A stretch of 16,582 nucleotides of DNA from Planctomycetaceae bacterium (GCA_007124535.1 SLEY01000401.1:1-16582); one strand, 5' to 3'; shown: positions 1-7,126, counted from the first letter of the stretch. The notes: a model not told the origin generated them from the sequence alone. Numbers and translations: made by a program.

Positions 1-230
1 CAGGTCGAGGGAAATGACTTCCCGGCCGCGCGTCCCCCGGGTGATTTCCACGTCGGTCAATTGGAGCGAAATGGACGGCCTGCAACTCGGATCGCCCAGT
101 ACCTGGTGTGCGAGGAACTCCCGTCGGCCGTCACGTAGGCGCACGTCACCTCGTCCAGGGAGGGACCGCCGAGAAACTGGACCATCCGCCCCCGCACTTC
201 CGGCCGTGCGTAGTATTGGTAAAGGTTCAC
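1..230 (-). pseudogene. Partial unrecognised protein gene with an apparent -1 frameshift
   Basis: I do not recognise this gene. It lies 25 bp downstream of pfkB on the same strand and runs off the left window edge. A GTG start at 230-228, with AGGTG a few bases upstream, opens a protein-like reading that begins MNLYQYYARPEVRGRM and continues to VTADG at about residue 37. That frame then degrades and stops at 59-57. From about 120 to base 1 a different minus frame is open and protein-like (EFLAHQVLGDP, then LQLTDVEITRG). Adding one G to the GGG run at 122-120 would join the two halves as ..TADG-EFLAHQ... This is either a real disrupting frameshift or a homopolymer sequencing error. Only about 75 residues can be seen, so no function is offered. 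Confidence 0.5.
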
Positions 231-255
231 GGTACACCTGAAACGGAGGTCGGCG

Positions 256-1179
256 TCATTCCATTTTTCGAAAGAGTCTCTCGGTATTCTCCCGGCGGCA
301 CAATTCGGTTCCCCCGGTCATCACGGCGGCGGAGCCGGCAGCGACCCCGAATCGCATCGCGTCGGCCAGCGGCTTTCCCTCCGACAGAGCGAGCACCAAT
401 CCGGCCACCATGCTGTCGCCCGCCCCGACTTTGCTCCGAATATTCACGGTGGGCGCGCGAATGTGCCGGTGCGTTTCCGCGGTGGTCAGCACGGCCCCGC
501 CGGAGCCGAGCGACGTGACGACGACCTCCACTTTGCCTTGATCGATCAAGGACCGGGCGACGTTGCGAATTTGCGAATCGTCCTCCACCGGGCGGCCCGC
601 TAACTGGCCCAATTCGCGCATGTTGGGCTTTAACAGGAAGAGGGGCGTTTCCAGGCCGCGTTGCAACGGCGTGCCGCTGGTGTCCAAGACCACGCGGCAC
701 GAAGCGGGCATTGCCTCGGCAACGCGGGCATACAGCGCCTCGTCCACGCCCGCCGGCAAACTCCCGCTCAGCACCAAATATTCCGGGGGCGGTTCGATCG
801 CCAGGAGCGTATCGAGGCAGGTTCGGATCTCGTCGGCGGTCAAGCTGGGGCCGGGCATTCCAAACCGGTACTGTTGCTCGCTGGAGCGTTCGAACAGGAT
901 CATGTTTTCGCGAGTCTGCGCGTCGATGCTCAGCGGGTGATGCACGATATGTTCTTCGTCGAGCAATTGGCTGAGCAATTGCCCGATGGCGCCGCCGCAG
1001 GCCCAATACGCCTCGACGTCCCCTCCCAGCTCGGTGATTGCCCGGGCGACGTTCAGTCCTCCCCCGCCGGGGTGATGTACGGGCGGCTCGCAACGCAGCT
1101 TCCGTTCGGCCACCACCTGCTGGACCTGACTGTTCTTGTCGACCGCCGGATTCAGGGTGAGGGTGATGATGCTTGGCAT
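256..1179 (-). CDS. pfkB: 6-phosphofructokinase II (PfkB family sugar kinase)
   Basis: This 307-residue protein is predicted to transfer phosphate from ATP to fructose-6-phosphate (or a related sugar phosphate such as tagatose-6-phosphate) in the cytoplasm. The length and whole-protein pattern fit E. coli Pfk-2 (309 aa). The N-terminus reads MPSIITLTLNPAVD, followed by KLRCEPPVHHPGGGGLNVAR (the PfkB sugar-binding GGGGxNVAR box), QYRFGMPGPSL, LSGSLPAGV, LVKPN-like LLKPNMREL, and the C-terminal anion-hole and catalytic motif VGAGDSMVAG, whose Asp is the catalytic base. The start is ATG 1179-1177, with AGGAT about 8 nt upstream; the upstream extension of the open frame is spurious. It is divergent from ftsH and is followed by the frameshifted gene at 230, probably co-transcribed. 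1-phosphofructokinase is the main alternative, but KLRCEPPVHHPGGGG favours the Pfk-2 branch. Confidence 0.9.
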   Translation of the reverse strand: MPSIITLTLNPAVDKNSQVQQVVAERKLRCEPPVHHPGGGGLNVARAITELGGDVEAYWACGGAIGQLLSQLLDEEHIVHHPLSIDAQTRENMILFERSSEQQYRFGMPGPSLTADEIRTCLDTLLAIEPPPEYLVLSGSLPAGVDEALYARVAEAMPASCRVVLDTSGTPLQRGLETPLFLLKPNMRELGQLAGRPVEDDSQIRNVARSLIDQGKVEVVVTSLGSGGAVLTTAETHRHIRAPTVNIRSKVGAGDSMVAGLVLALSEGKPLADAMRFGVAAGSAAVMTGGTELCRRENTERLFRKME

Positions 1180-1583
1180 GGGCTGATCCTGTGAACGTGC
1201 GGGTTGGGGGGATGCCGCTGGCCTCGCGACGGGCGGCACGTGCCCTCGACCGGCGTGCAAACTCCGTGCCAGCCGTAGGTCCCTGCCGGTGTGCATCGTA
1301 GGAATTCCTCGCAGCCGCTTCGAGCCTTTTTTGGAGGGCGGTGGCTTGACGCCGCTTTCCTTTCGCGTCCGCTTTGGATTTTGCACGAGAGGTGTAGGAG
1401 GGGGCGAGAGAAAGAGGGGAAGAAATTTGGGTGACGCGGCACGGGAGTTGCAGCCAGGTAGGGCGGCTTGGGCGAGGCGGCGGCGCCTTCGAGAGCCCGG
1501 GAGGCCAGCGGCCCCTTTGCCGACAACGGAGAAGACCGTCCGAGCCACCGATCCGTGAACGATGGGCTCAGGAGGAAAGCTTA
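1180..1583. other. Divergent intergenic region between pfkB and ftsH
   Basis: This 404-bp gap separates two divergent genes and must contain the promoters for both. A purine-rich stretch runs from about 1398 to 1432 and a T6 run sits at 1326-1331. I could not find a convincing -35/-10 pair: TTGACG at 1346-1351 has no good -10 at 17 bp. Open frames crossing it in both strands read as low-complexity Arg/Pro sequence and are not credible genes. Confidence 0.6.
1570..1575 (+). promoter_or_regulatory. Shine-Dalgarno site fixing the ftsH start
   Basis: A perfect AGGAGG lies 8 nt before ATG 1584. It places the start there and not at the earlier in-frame codon at 1431, whose extra 51 residues look like translated non-coding DNA. 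Confidence 0.85.
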
Positions 1584-3563
1584 ATGGAAGACCCCAAGAA
1601 ACGGGAGCCAGCCCCTCAGCATGATCACGATCCGCAGCACGCTGCATCTCCGCAAGACGGCCGTTCGGAAGCCACGCCGGCTCCTCCGGGTCCGATTTCG
1701 CCCAGCGGTTGGATTTTTTGGGCCATCCTGCTGGGCATCCTGGCCGCCCTGCTCTATCAGCAGCAATGGGAGACCCGCGAAGAGCTTCCGAGTTGGGCGG
1801 CCTTTCGGACGATGGTCCGCGAGGACGGCGTGGTGGAGGGGACGGTGGTCCTGCGCAACAACCGGATCGAATCCGTGCTGAAACCGGACTTCACGTTCGA
1901 GGACGTCAAGGAGGAGACGGGAGAGGAGTTGCCGGTATACGTGGCGATCGACCAGCAGAACCGGGACTTTTACCTTGCCCGTCTGGAGGAACTGGACGTC
2001 GCCTGGCGGGATGAAACCAGTGAGGTCATGTGGCCCACGCTGTTGCTGATGTTCTCTCCGCTTCTTCTTCTGCTGCTGCTCGGCGCCTGGGCGGTTAGCC
2101 GCGCGCGGCGGATGTCGGAGAGCGGGCCGGCCGGGATGTTCGGTCAGTTTGCTCGTTCGCAGCACCGGGTCGCCTCGAAGGACAGTGTGACCGTCACGCT
2201 GGACGACGTGGCGGGCGTGGAAGATGCGAAGGCGGAGGTCGACGAGTTGATCGATTTTCTCAAGCATTTTCAGCGGTTTCAGGACATGGGGGCCCGTCCT
2301 CCCCGCGGCGTGCTGCTGCTGGGTCCGCCGGGGTGCGGCAAGACCCTGCTGGCGCGGGCCATTGCCGGCGAGGCGGACGTTCCCTTCTTTTCGATTTCGG
2401 GTTCGGATTTCATGGAGATGTTCGTGGGCGTGGGGGCCAGCCGGGTCCGCGACTTGTTCGCCCAAGCCAAGCGCAGCGCGCCGTGCATCATTTTCCTCGA
2501 TGAAATCGATTCGGTGGGCCGCAAGCGAGGGGGCCAAATGAACATCGGCGGCGACCACGGCGAGCGGGAGCAGACACTCAACGCCATCCTTTCCGAAATG
2601 GACGGCTTCGAACCCAGCGACCAGGTGATGGTGATTGCCGCGACGAACCGGCCCGATGTGCTTGATCCGGCGCTCACCCGGCGGGGGCGTTTCGACCGCC
2701 CGGTGACGATTCCGTTACCCGACGTGCGGGGCAGGCATGGGATCCTTCGAATTCACGCCAAACAGGTACGGTTGGGCGACGACGTCGATCTGGAGCAGGT
2801 CGCCCGCTCCACCCCCATGTTCTCCGGCGCCGACCTCGCCGCGCTGGTCAACGAAGCGGCGATCCTGGCGGTGGTCAAGGGCGACCGCCGCGTGCGGATG
2901 GACAGCCTGCGAGAGGCCCGCGACAAGGTCCGTTTCGGCCGAGCGATGAAAGACCGCATCCTCGAGGACGAGCAGCGGGTGACGATCGCCTACCACGAGG
3001 CCGGGCATGCCGTCGTGCAGGTGATGCTGGAGCATGCCGACCCGATCGAGAAAGTCACCATCGTGCCACGCGGCCGGGCACTGGGCGGCACCTTCGCCTT
3101 GCCGGAGAAAGATCGGTACAATCTGGGGCGGAAGTATCTGGACGCGACCATGCGCGTCGCCTGTGCGGGTCGGATCTCCGAGGCGGAGCAAAGTGGCGAC
3201 ATCTCGTCCGGGGCAGCCGACGACATCAAGCGCGTCACCGCGATGGCCCGCAAGATGGTGCTCGAATGGGGTATGTCGGAAACGCTGGGCTTTGTCCAGT
3301 ACGTCGACGAGGAGGAGGCGCCCTCGCGGATTTCAATGCAGGAGCGTTCGGAACGCATTGCCGCCGAGGCCGACGAGGCGGTGCGACGCACCGTCGGGGA
3401 GGCCTATCACGAAGCGGAACAGATCATCCAACAGAACTGGGACGCCGTGGTCGCCCTCGCCGAAGCGCTGCTGGAGAAGGAAAGCCTGCTGGCCGACGAA
3501 GTCCACCGGTTGGTAACCGGGAAGAGCGGCAGCGAAACCCCGCACCAAGCAGCCGCCGAATAA
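1584..3563 (+). CDS. ftsH: ATP-dependent zinc metalloprotease FtsH
   Basis: This 659-residue membrane-anchored AAA+ protease extracts and degrades membrane and cytosolic proteins as a hexamer. A Pro/His-rich N-terminal tail precedes membrane segment 1 (about residues 43-58). A short periplasmic domain follows (FtsH extracellular type), then membrane segment 2 (about 148-172). The AAA module has Walker A GPPGCGKT (247-254; Cys where Thr is more usual), pore loop FVG (280-282), Walker B IIFLDE (302-307), and the second region of homology ATNRPDVLDPALTRRGRFDR. The peptidase M41 domain has HEAGH (471-475) and a later zinc-ligand Asp in SSGAADD (about 547). All key residues are present, so it should be active. 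It is transcribed alone, divergent from pfkB. The NfeD/slipin pair downstream, beyond a repeat region, is a typical membrane-quality-control companion, since SPFH proteins often modulate FtsH. Confidence 0.96.
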   Translation: MEDPKKREPAPQHDHDPQHAASPQDGRSEATPAPPGPISPSGWIFWAILLGILAALLYQQQWETREELPSWAAFRTMVREDGVVEGTVVLRNNRIESVLKPDFTFEDVKEETGEELPVYVAIDQQNRDFYLARLEELDVAWRDETSEVMWPTLLLMFSPLLLLLLLGAWAVSRARRMSESGPAGMFGQFARSQHRVASKDSVTVTLDDVAGVEDAKAEVDELIDFLKHFQRFQDMGARPPRGVLLLGPPGCGKTLLARAIAGEADVPFFSISGSDFMEMFVGVGASRVRDLFAQAKRSAPCIIFLDEIDSVGRKRGGQMNIGGDHGEREQTLNAILSEMDGFEPSDQVMVIAATNRPDVLDPALTRRGRFDRPVTIPLPDVRGRHGILRIHAKQVRLGDDVDLEQVARSTPMFSGADLAALVNEAAILAVVKGDRRVRMDSLREARDKVRFGRAMKDRILEDEQRVTIAYHEAGHAVVQVMLEHADPIEKVTIVPRGRALGGTFALPEKDRYNLGRKYLDATMRVACAGRISEAEQSGDISSGAADDIKRVTAMARKMVLEWGMSETLGFVQYVDEEEAPSRISMQERSERIAAEADEAVRRTVGEAYHEAEQIIQQNWDAVVALAEALLEKESLLADEVHRLVTGKSGSETPHQAAAE

Positions 3564-3612
3564 GGTTCCCACCGCGATGGCCGATCACGCGCTCGCGCTG
3601 TGGCCGGTCACG

Positions 3613-3719
3613 CGCTGTGGCCGGTCTCTGACCGAGCCACTCCTCCGACCGAAGGTCTCGCCCGATATTGGAGACCTTCGGTCGGCGGTTTCGGCGGGGT
3701 CAGAGACCCGCGCCGAGCG
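3613..3719. repeat. Long GC-rich hairpin (GGTCTC repeat, copy A)
   Basis: The core left arm 3623-3659 begins GGTCTCTGACC and ends GACCGAAGGTCTC. The core right arm 3671-3708 is nearly its reverse complement (GAGACCTTCGGTCGG to GGTCAGAGACC), around an 11-nt loop. Weaker pairing (GCGCT..GGC outside GGTCTC) extends to about 3613 and 3719. It resembles the core of the palindrome at 7217-7372 but lacks that element's ACTCGCAGGAAATA ends. It could act as a transcript-end or mRNA-stabilising structure for ftsH; no U tract follows, so a classical intrinsic terminator is unlikely. Confidence 0.8.
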
Positions 3720-3761
3720 CCGCCACGCGTTCCGGCGGGGTCAGAGACCCGCGCCGAGCGC
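3688..3761. repeat. 41-bp-period direct duplication of the hairpin right arm
   Basis: The segment CGGCGGGGTCAGAGACCCGC and its GCCGAGCGC continuation occurs at about 3692 and again at about 3733, offset by 41 bp with near identity. The second copy offers an alternative right arm for the hairpin at 3623, so two mutually exclusive folds are possible. It is probably a local slippage product. Confidence 0.7.
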
Positions 3762-3781
3762 GAGCCGAGCGCGAGCGCCGC

Positions 3782-4010
3782 CGAGTCAATCGTACTCCTA
3801 CTCGTGCTCAGTGCAACGGTACTCGTACTCGACAAGCGACTGATGACGAATTCAACCGACGTGGTAAATCGGATTGAAGATGGATTCTGTCGCTGCTGAC
3901 TCGGTTGATCCAACGAACGCAGACCTCGGCGAAAAGGTCGATCGAGTACGAGTACGAGTACGAGTACGAGGCGAACCGGATGAACCAACCCGCCAAGCAC
4001 AGAGCAAGCA
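3782..4010. repeat. Palindromic GTACTC element, copy 1
   Basis: The left arm 3791-3831 carries several GTACTC hexamers. The right arm 3937-3970 carries the complement GAGTAC four times, after GTCGATC. The centre adds a second nested pair, TTCAACCGA (about 3850) against TCGGTTGAT (about 3901). The element aligns in the same orientation with 6911-7126, sharing CAGTGCAACGGTACTCGTAC and a block near GATCCAACGAACGCAG. It has no coding potential: translations give YEYEYE or RTRTRT strings. Confidence 0.8.
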
Positions 4011-4034
4011 CCACTCGCATACCCCAGTGCGACG

Positions 4035-4054
4035 GTGATTTCTTGGCAGATGCT
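4035..4054 (-). repeat. Shared 20-nt motif, reverse copy
   Basis: Read on the minus strand this is AGCATCTGCCAAGAAATCAC, identical to 6800-6819 on the plus strand. Similarity runs on for five or six more bases (GTCGC after one mismatch). The two copies flank the nfeD-slipin operon in inverted orientation. Confidence 0.8.
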
Positions 4055-4112
4055 TAACACCTCGAGGATCGAACCTGGCGTTGCCTGGCAGGCGAGTCGG
4101 GGGGCAGCCACG

Positions 4113-4145
4113 ACAATCTGTCGCCAACCGTAACAGTCTGTCGCC
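4113..4145 (+). promoter_or_regulatory. Direct repeat ACARTCTGTCGCC upstream of nfeD
   Basis: ACAATCTGTCGCC at 4113-4125 recurs as ACAGTCTGTCGCC at 4133-4145. The two are 20 bp apart, close to two helical turns. The first copy is also a dyad, CGACA-atc-TGTCG. Its position 128-160 bp before the nfeD ATG would suit an operator, but no regulator is known for it. Confidence 0.4.
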
Positions 4146-4273
4146 CTCGGCCGCCGCCGCGTTTCCCGGCCGGTGCTCCTGCAGGCCGTCGGCGCCACGC
4201 TGCCGGGTCGCGCCGGGGTGGGCGCGCGACTTGCACAGGCCGGGGAAAGGATACGCTTGTTCTGGGAGCCGTC

Positions 4274-5695
4274 ATGCAACGAACGCGAATCGCCCCCATC
4301 CTGCTCGGTTTCGGCTTGTGCCTCGCGGCCCAGGGGAGCCAAGCTCCCCGCGCGAATGCACCGGCGCCGGTTCCGGAGAACCGACCGCTGGTGTTGACGG
4401 CTGCGCTGGAGGATCAGGCCATCACTCCCGGCTCGGTCCGGTACCTTAGGCGGGTGATCGATTTGGCGGAGGACCGGCAGGCGGAATGTCTGGTCATCGT
4501 GCTGGACACCCCCGGCGGCCTGCTCACGTCGACTCGGACGCTGACGCGGCACATGCTGGCCAGTGACATCCCGTTGGTGGTGTACGTGGCGCCGTCCGGG
4601 GGTCGCGCCGCTTCGGCCGGTTTGTTTGTGACTTTGGCCGCTCACCTCGCCGCGATGGCCCCGGGGACGACGATCGGCGCCGCCCACCCCGTTCAACTCG
4701 ACGGGTTCCCGCTGGACCCCGACGGGGACCCCTCGCAGGTCAACGAGGAAGTTGAGCCACCGGCCGGCGAGGAGCCACCGGCGGAGACCCGGCCGCTGGA
4801 AGACAAAATCGTCAATGACACCGTCGCCTGGGCCCGGGCTTTGGCCGAACTGCGCGAGCGCAATGCCGACTGGGCCGTCCGAGCCGTCCGCTACAGCGAA
4901 TCGATCACCGCACCGGAGGCGGTGGAAGAAGGAGTCGTGGAGTTGGTCGCCGATGACGTGGAGCACTTGCTGGCGGAAATCGACGGTCGCCAGGTCGTGA
5001 CACCGCGCGGGGCCATGGTATTGAACACGGCCGAAGCCGAGATCCGGACGGTGCCGGTTTGGTGGGGTGAGCGGGTGCTGATGATCGTCTCCCAGCCGAA
5101 CGTTGCCTTCCTGCTGATGATCTTCGGTTTCTATGCCGTGCTCTTTGAACTGTACAGCTTCGATTGGGGGCTCAGCGGAACGCTGGGCGCCATTTGCCTT
5201 GTGCTGGCCATGTTCGGGCTGGCGGTATTGCCGATCGATCTGCTCGGCTTGGCCCTGATCGTGATCGCCTTGGGGCTGATGGTGGCCGAGGTGTTTGTAA
5301 CCAGCTATGGCGCGTTGTCCCTGACGGGGGCGGCATGCCTGGTGGTGGGTGCGGTGATGCTGGTCGACGATCCCGGCGAGTTAGCTCGCGTTTCGCTGGC
5401 CATCGTGGTCCCGATCGCGGCGGCGACGGTGGGGATTACCCTGCTGCTGGTGGGAGGCGTGATCCGCTCGTACCGGGCCCCGCCGCGGACGGGCGGGGAA
5501 GGCATGGTCGGCAAGACGGCCCGGGTGGTCGGCGACTTTGGCCCGCATGGCGACGCCTTTCACGGAACGGTGGCCGTTCACGGTGAACGGTGGCGGGCCG
5601 TCAGCCAGCGCCCTTTCCAGGCGAACGAAGAATGCCGGGTGGCCGGCCGCGACGGCCTGACCTTGATCGTGGAGCCGGTATCGCCTCCCTCGTGA
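4274..5695 (+). CDS. nfeD: NfeD family membrane-bound serine protease (ClpP-class, NfeD1b type)
   Basis: This 473-residue protein has a signal-peptide-like N-terminus (residues 1-24, ending GSQA). A ClpP/SppA-fold protease domain of about 190 residues follows, with DTPGGLLTSTR. Ser114 in GGRAASAG is the likely nucleophile and Lys178 in LEDKIVND the likely general base, the Ser-Lys dyad arrangement of archaeal PH1510-type proteases. A cluster of four or five membrane segments spans about 270-390. The C-terminal OB-fold NfeD domain (about 405-470) is GMVGKTARVVGDFGPHGDAF through the end. The protease domain carries an acidic/Pro insertion at about 148-173. The start ATG has GGGAG about 8 nt upstream. 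It is 84 bp ahead of the slipin gene. NfeD and slipin are known operon partners, and in archaea the protease cleaves the stomatin C-terminus. Confidence 0.92.
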   Translation: MQRTRIAPILLGFGLCLAAQGSQAPRANAPAPVPENRPLVLTAALEDQAITPGSVRYLRRVIDLAEDRQAECLVIVLDTPGGLLTSTRTLTRHMLASDIPLVVYVAPSGGRAASAGLFVTLAAHLAAMAPGTTIGAAHPVQLDGFPLDPDGDPSQVNEEVEPPAGEEPPAETRPLEDKIVNDTVAWARALAELRERNADWAVRAVRYSESITAPEAVEEGVVELVADDVEHLLAEIDGRQVVTPRGAMVLNTAEAEIRTVPVWWGERVLMIVSQPNVAFLLMIFGFYAVLFELYSFDWGLSGTLGAICLVLAMFGLAVLPIDLLGLALIVIALGLMVAEVFVTSYGALSLTGAACLVVGAVMLVDDPGELARVSLAIVVPIAAATVGITLLLVGGVIRSYRAPPRTGGEGMVGKTARVVGDFGPHGDAFHGTVAVHGERWRAVSQRPFQANEECRVAGRDGLTLIVEPVSPPS

Positions 5696-5779
5696 GACGC
5701 TCGGAGCGTGCCGGGCGCCGTCCCGGCCGCCCCCGCGCCTCACTCAAGTTAAGCCTCAAACAACTTAAGGAGCCTTTCC

Positions 5780-6589
5780 ATGGAATTCTTCCAAGCAGCC
5801 GGTCCCTTGCAATTCGTGGGAATCGTGGTGGCCGTCGTGGTGCTGTATGTCCTCTCGTGTGTCCGTGTTTTCTTCGAATACCAGCGGGGGGTCGTCTTCC
5901 GGCTCGGCCGGGCGCTGAAGATGCCGAAGGGACCGGGCTTGGCGATGGTCTTCTGGCCCATCGATTCGATGACCCGCATCAGTTTGCGCACGTTTGTGCA
6001 GGACGTACCGCCGCAGGACGTGATTACGCGCGACAACGTGTCGGTCCAGGTCAACGCCGTCGTCTATTTCCGCGTCGTCGACCCCATGAAGGCGGTGCTC
6101 GAGGTGGAGAACTGGAGCATGGCGACCCACCAGCTTTCCCAAACCACGTTGCGAAGCGTGGTTGGTCAGGCGACGCTGGACGAACTGCTGGCCGAACGGG
6201 AAAAGATCAATCAGCGACTGCAAAGCCAAATCGATGAGCAATCGGACCCGTGGGGTGTCAAGGTGTCGCTGGTCGAAGTGAAGCACGTCGATTTGCCGGA
6301 GGTCATGAAGCGGGCGATGGCCAAGCAGGCGGAGGCGGAGCGAGAGCGGCGGGCCAAGATCATTCACGCGGAAGGCGAGCACCAGGCTGCCGCCAAACTC
6401 CGCGAAGCGGCCGAGACCATCGACAAGCAGCCCAAGGCCATGCTCATGCGATTCCTGCAGACCCTGGTCGATGTGGGGGCGGAGAACAACACCACCATCG
6501 TCTTCCCGATCCCCATCGATCTGTTCACTCCGCTCCTGCGGGGCGGCGCTTCCGGCGCCGGCGGACTCGAGGCGACGGACGACGAGTGA
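5780..6589 (+). CDS. Slipin (SPFH/stomatin/prohibitin family membrane protein)
   Basis: This 269-residue protein has one N-terminal membrane segment (about 12-32) followed by FEYQRGVVFRLGRA, the start of the PHB/SPFH domain (about 33-200; VITRDNVSVQVNAVVYFRV is characteristic). A charged coiled-coil stretch follows (KRAMAKQAEAERERRAKII, about 174-215), then a short hydrophobic C-terminal region (NTTIVFPIPIDLFTPLL). The last is the segment that partner NfeD proteases are known to cut in archaeal homologues. AAGGAG lies 9 nt before the ATG. It is the second gene of the nfeD operon and probably forms ring-shaped oligomers that organise a membrane microdomain, perhaps with FtsH. It ends four bases before the 14-bp tandem array, with no recognisable terminator in between. 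Confidence 0.94.
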   Translation: MEFFQAAGPLQFVGIVVAVVVLYVLSCVRVFFEYQRGVVFRLGRALKMPKGPGLAMVFWPIDSMTRISLRTFVQDVPPQDVITRDNVSVQVNAVVYFRVVDPMKAVLEVENWSMATHQLSQTTLRSVVGQATLDELLAEREKINQRLQSQIDEQSDPWGVKVSLVEVKHVDLPEVMKRAMAKQAEAERERRAKIIHAEGEHQAAAKLREAAETIDKQPKAMLMRFLQTLVDVGAENNTTIVFPIPIDLFTPLLRGGASGAGGLEATDDE

Positions 6590-6592
6590 TTC

Positions 6593-6802
6593 CCTCTACA
6601 CTTAGTCTCCTACACTTAGTCCCCTACACTTAGTCCCCTACACTTAGTCGCTTACACTTAGTCCTTTACACTTAGTCGGTTACACTTAGTCTCCTACACT
6701 TAGTCTCCTACACTTAGTCCCCTACACTTAGTCCCCTACACTTAGTCGCCTACACTTGCTCGCTTACACTTAGTCCTTTCCACTTAGTCCTTTGCACTTA
6801 GC
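6593..6802. repeat. Tandem array of fifteen 14-bp units (CNNNTACACTTAGT)
   Basis: Fifteen consecutive units of exactly 14 bp fill 210 bp with no indels. TACACTTAGT is nearly invariant, and the leading four bases vary among CTCC, CCCC, CGCT, CCTT, CGGT and CGCC. Unit 12 ends in ACACTTGCT, and units 14-15 replace TA by TC or TG. The order of variants repeats: units 2-6 read CTCC, CCCC, CCCC, CGCT, CCTT, and units 9-14 read CTCC, CCCC, CCCC, CGCC, CGCT, CCTT. This implies a higher-order duplication of about seven units (98 bp). The array begins just after the slipin stop codon. Confidence 0.97.
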
Positions 6803-6819
6803 ATCTGCCAAGAAATCAC
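6800..6819 (+). repeat. Shared 20-nt motif, forward copy
   Basis: AGCATCTGCCAAGAAATCAC begins inside the last, degenerate unit of the 14-bp array. It matches 4035-4054 exactly in inverted orientation, with GTCGC continuing after one mismatch. Confidence 0.8.
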
Positions 6820-6910
6820 AGTCGCGTTCATCGCGGCTGTCCCGGTTCCGAGCCGACCAATCGAGGACGCGGACTCCCGTCGCAGTCGGGGGCCAATCGG
6901 GCCACATCGG

Positions 6911-7126
6911 CGAGTCAAGCGTACTCGTACTCAGTGCAACGGTACTCGTACTCGACACACGCCGGATGACGAATCCAACCGGCGTGCTGAAGCCTTTTGA
7001 AGACGGAGGGTGTCGCTACTGACTCGCTTGATCCCACGAACGCAGCCCACGGCCAACGAGTCGATCGAGTACGCGTACGAGTGCGAGTACGAAACGCACC
7101 GGATGACCCCACCAGGTACAGAGCAC
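6911..7126. repeat. Palindromic GTACTC element, copy 2
   Basis: The left arm 6920-6953 has GTACTC hexamers around CAGTGCAACG. The right arm 7060-7091 has GAGTAC variants after GTCGATC. Compared with copy 1 the arms are shorter and less perfect, but the central block (GGATGACGAATCCAACC and, later, CCACGAACGCAG) is clearly related. It lies between the forward and reverse 14-bp arrays, so it sits at the centre of a larger inverted arrangement. Confidence 0.8.

Larger units (their letters stand above)
3564..4273. other. Repeat-rich non-coding region between ftsH and nfeD
   Basis: This 710-bp stretch has no credible gene. It holds, in order: a short tandem (unit about 17 bp, 3594-3626), a long GGTCTC hairpin with a 41-bp downstream duplication, a palindromic GTACTC element, a 20-nt motif shared in reverse with 6800-6819, and a pair of ACARTCTGTCGCC direct repeats near the nfeD start. 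Each is listed separately. Translations across it are artefacts such as alternating RT or YS dipeptides. Confidence 0.75.

Noticed and set aside
1308..1331. Intrinsic terminator (CTCG..CGAG stem followed by T6)
   Set aside because: The stem is only 4 bp with a 9-nt loop, and it lies in a divergent promoter region where no transcript should end.
1180..1647. N-terminal extension of pfkB to a 463-residue protein
   Set aside because: The extension is low-complexity, runs into ftsH, and is not part of the Pfk-2 fold. MPSIITL with its own AGGAT site matches the family start.
3608..4966. Minus-strand open frame of 452 codons over the ftsH-nfeD spacer and nfeD
   Set aside because: It contains VLVLVL and similar dipeptide runs from GTACTC repeats, then the antisense of nfeD. 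It is not protein-like.
6593..6802. CRISPR array
   Set aside because: The unit is 14 bp with a 3-4 bp variable part. There are no 25-40 bp repeats with unique spacers of similar size and no cas genes.
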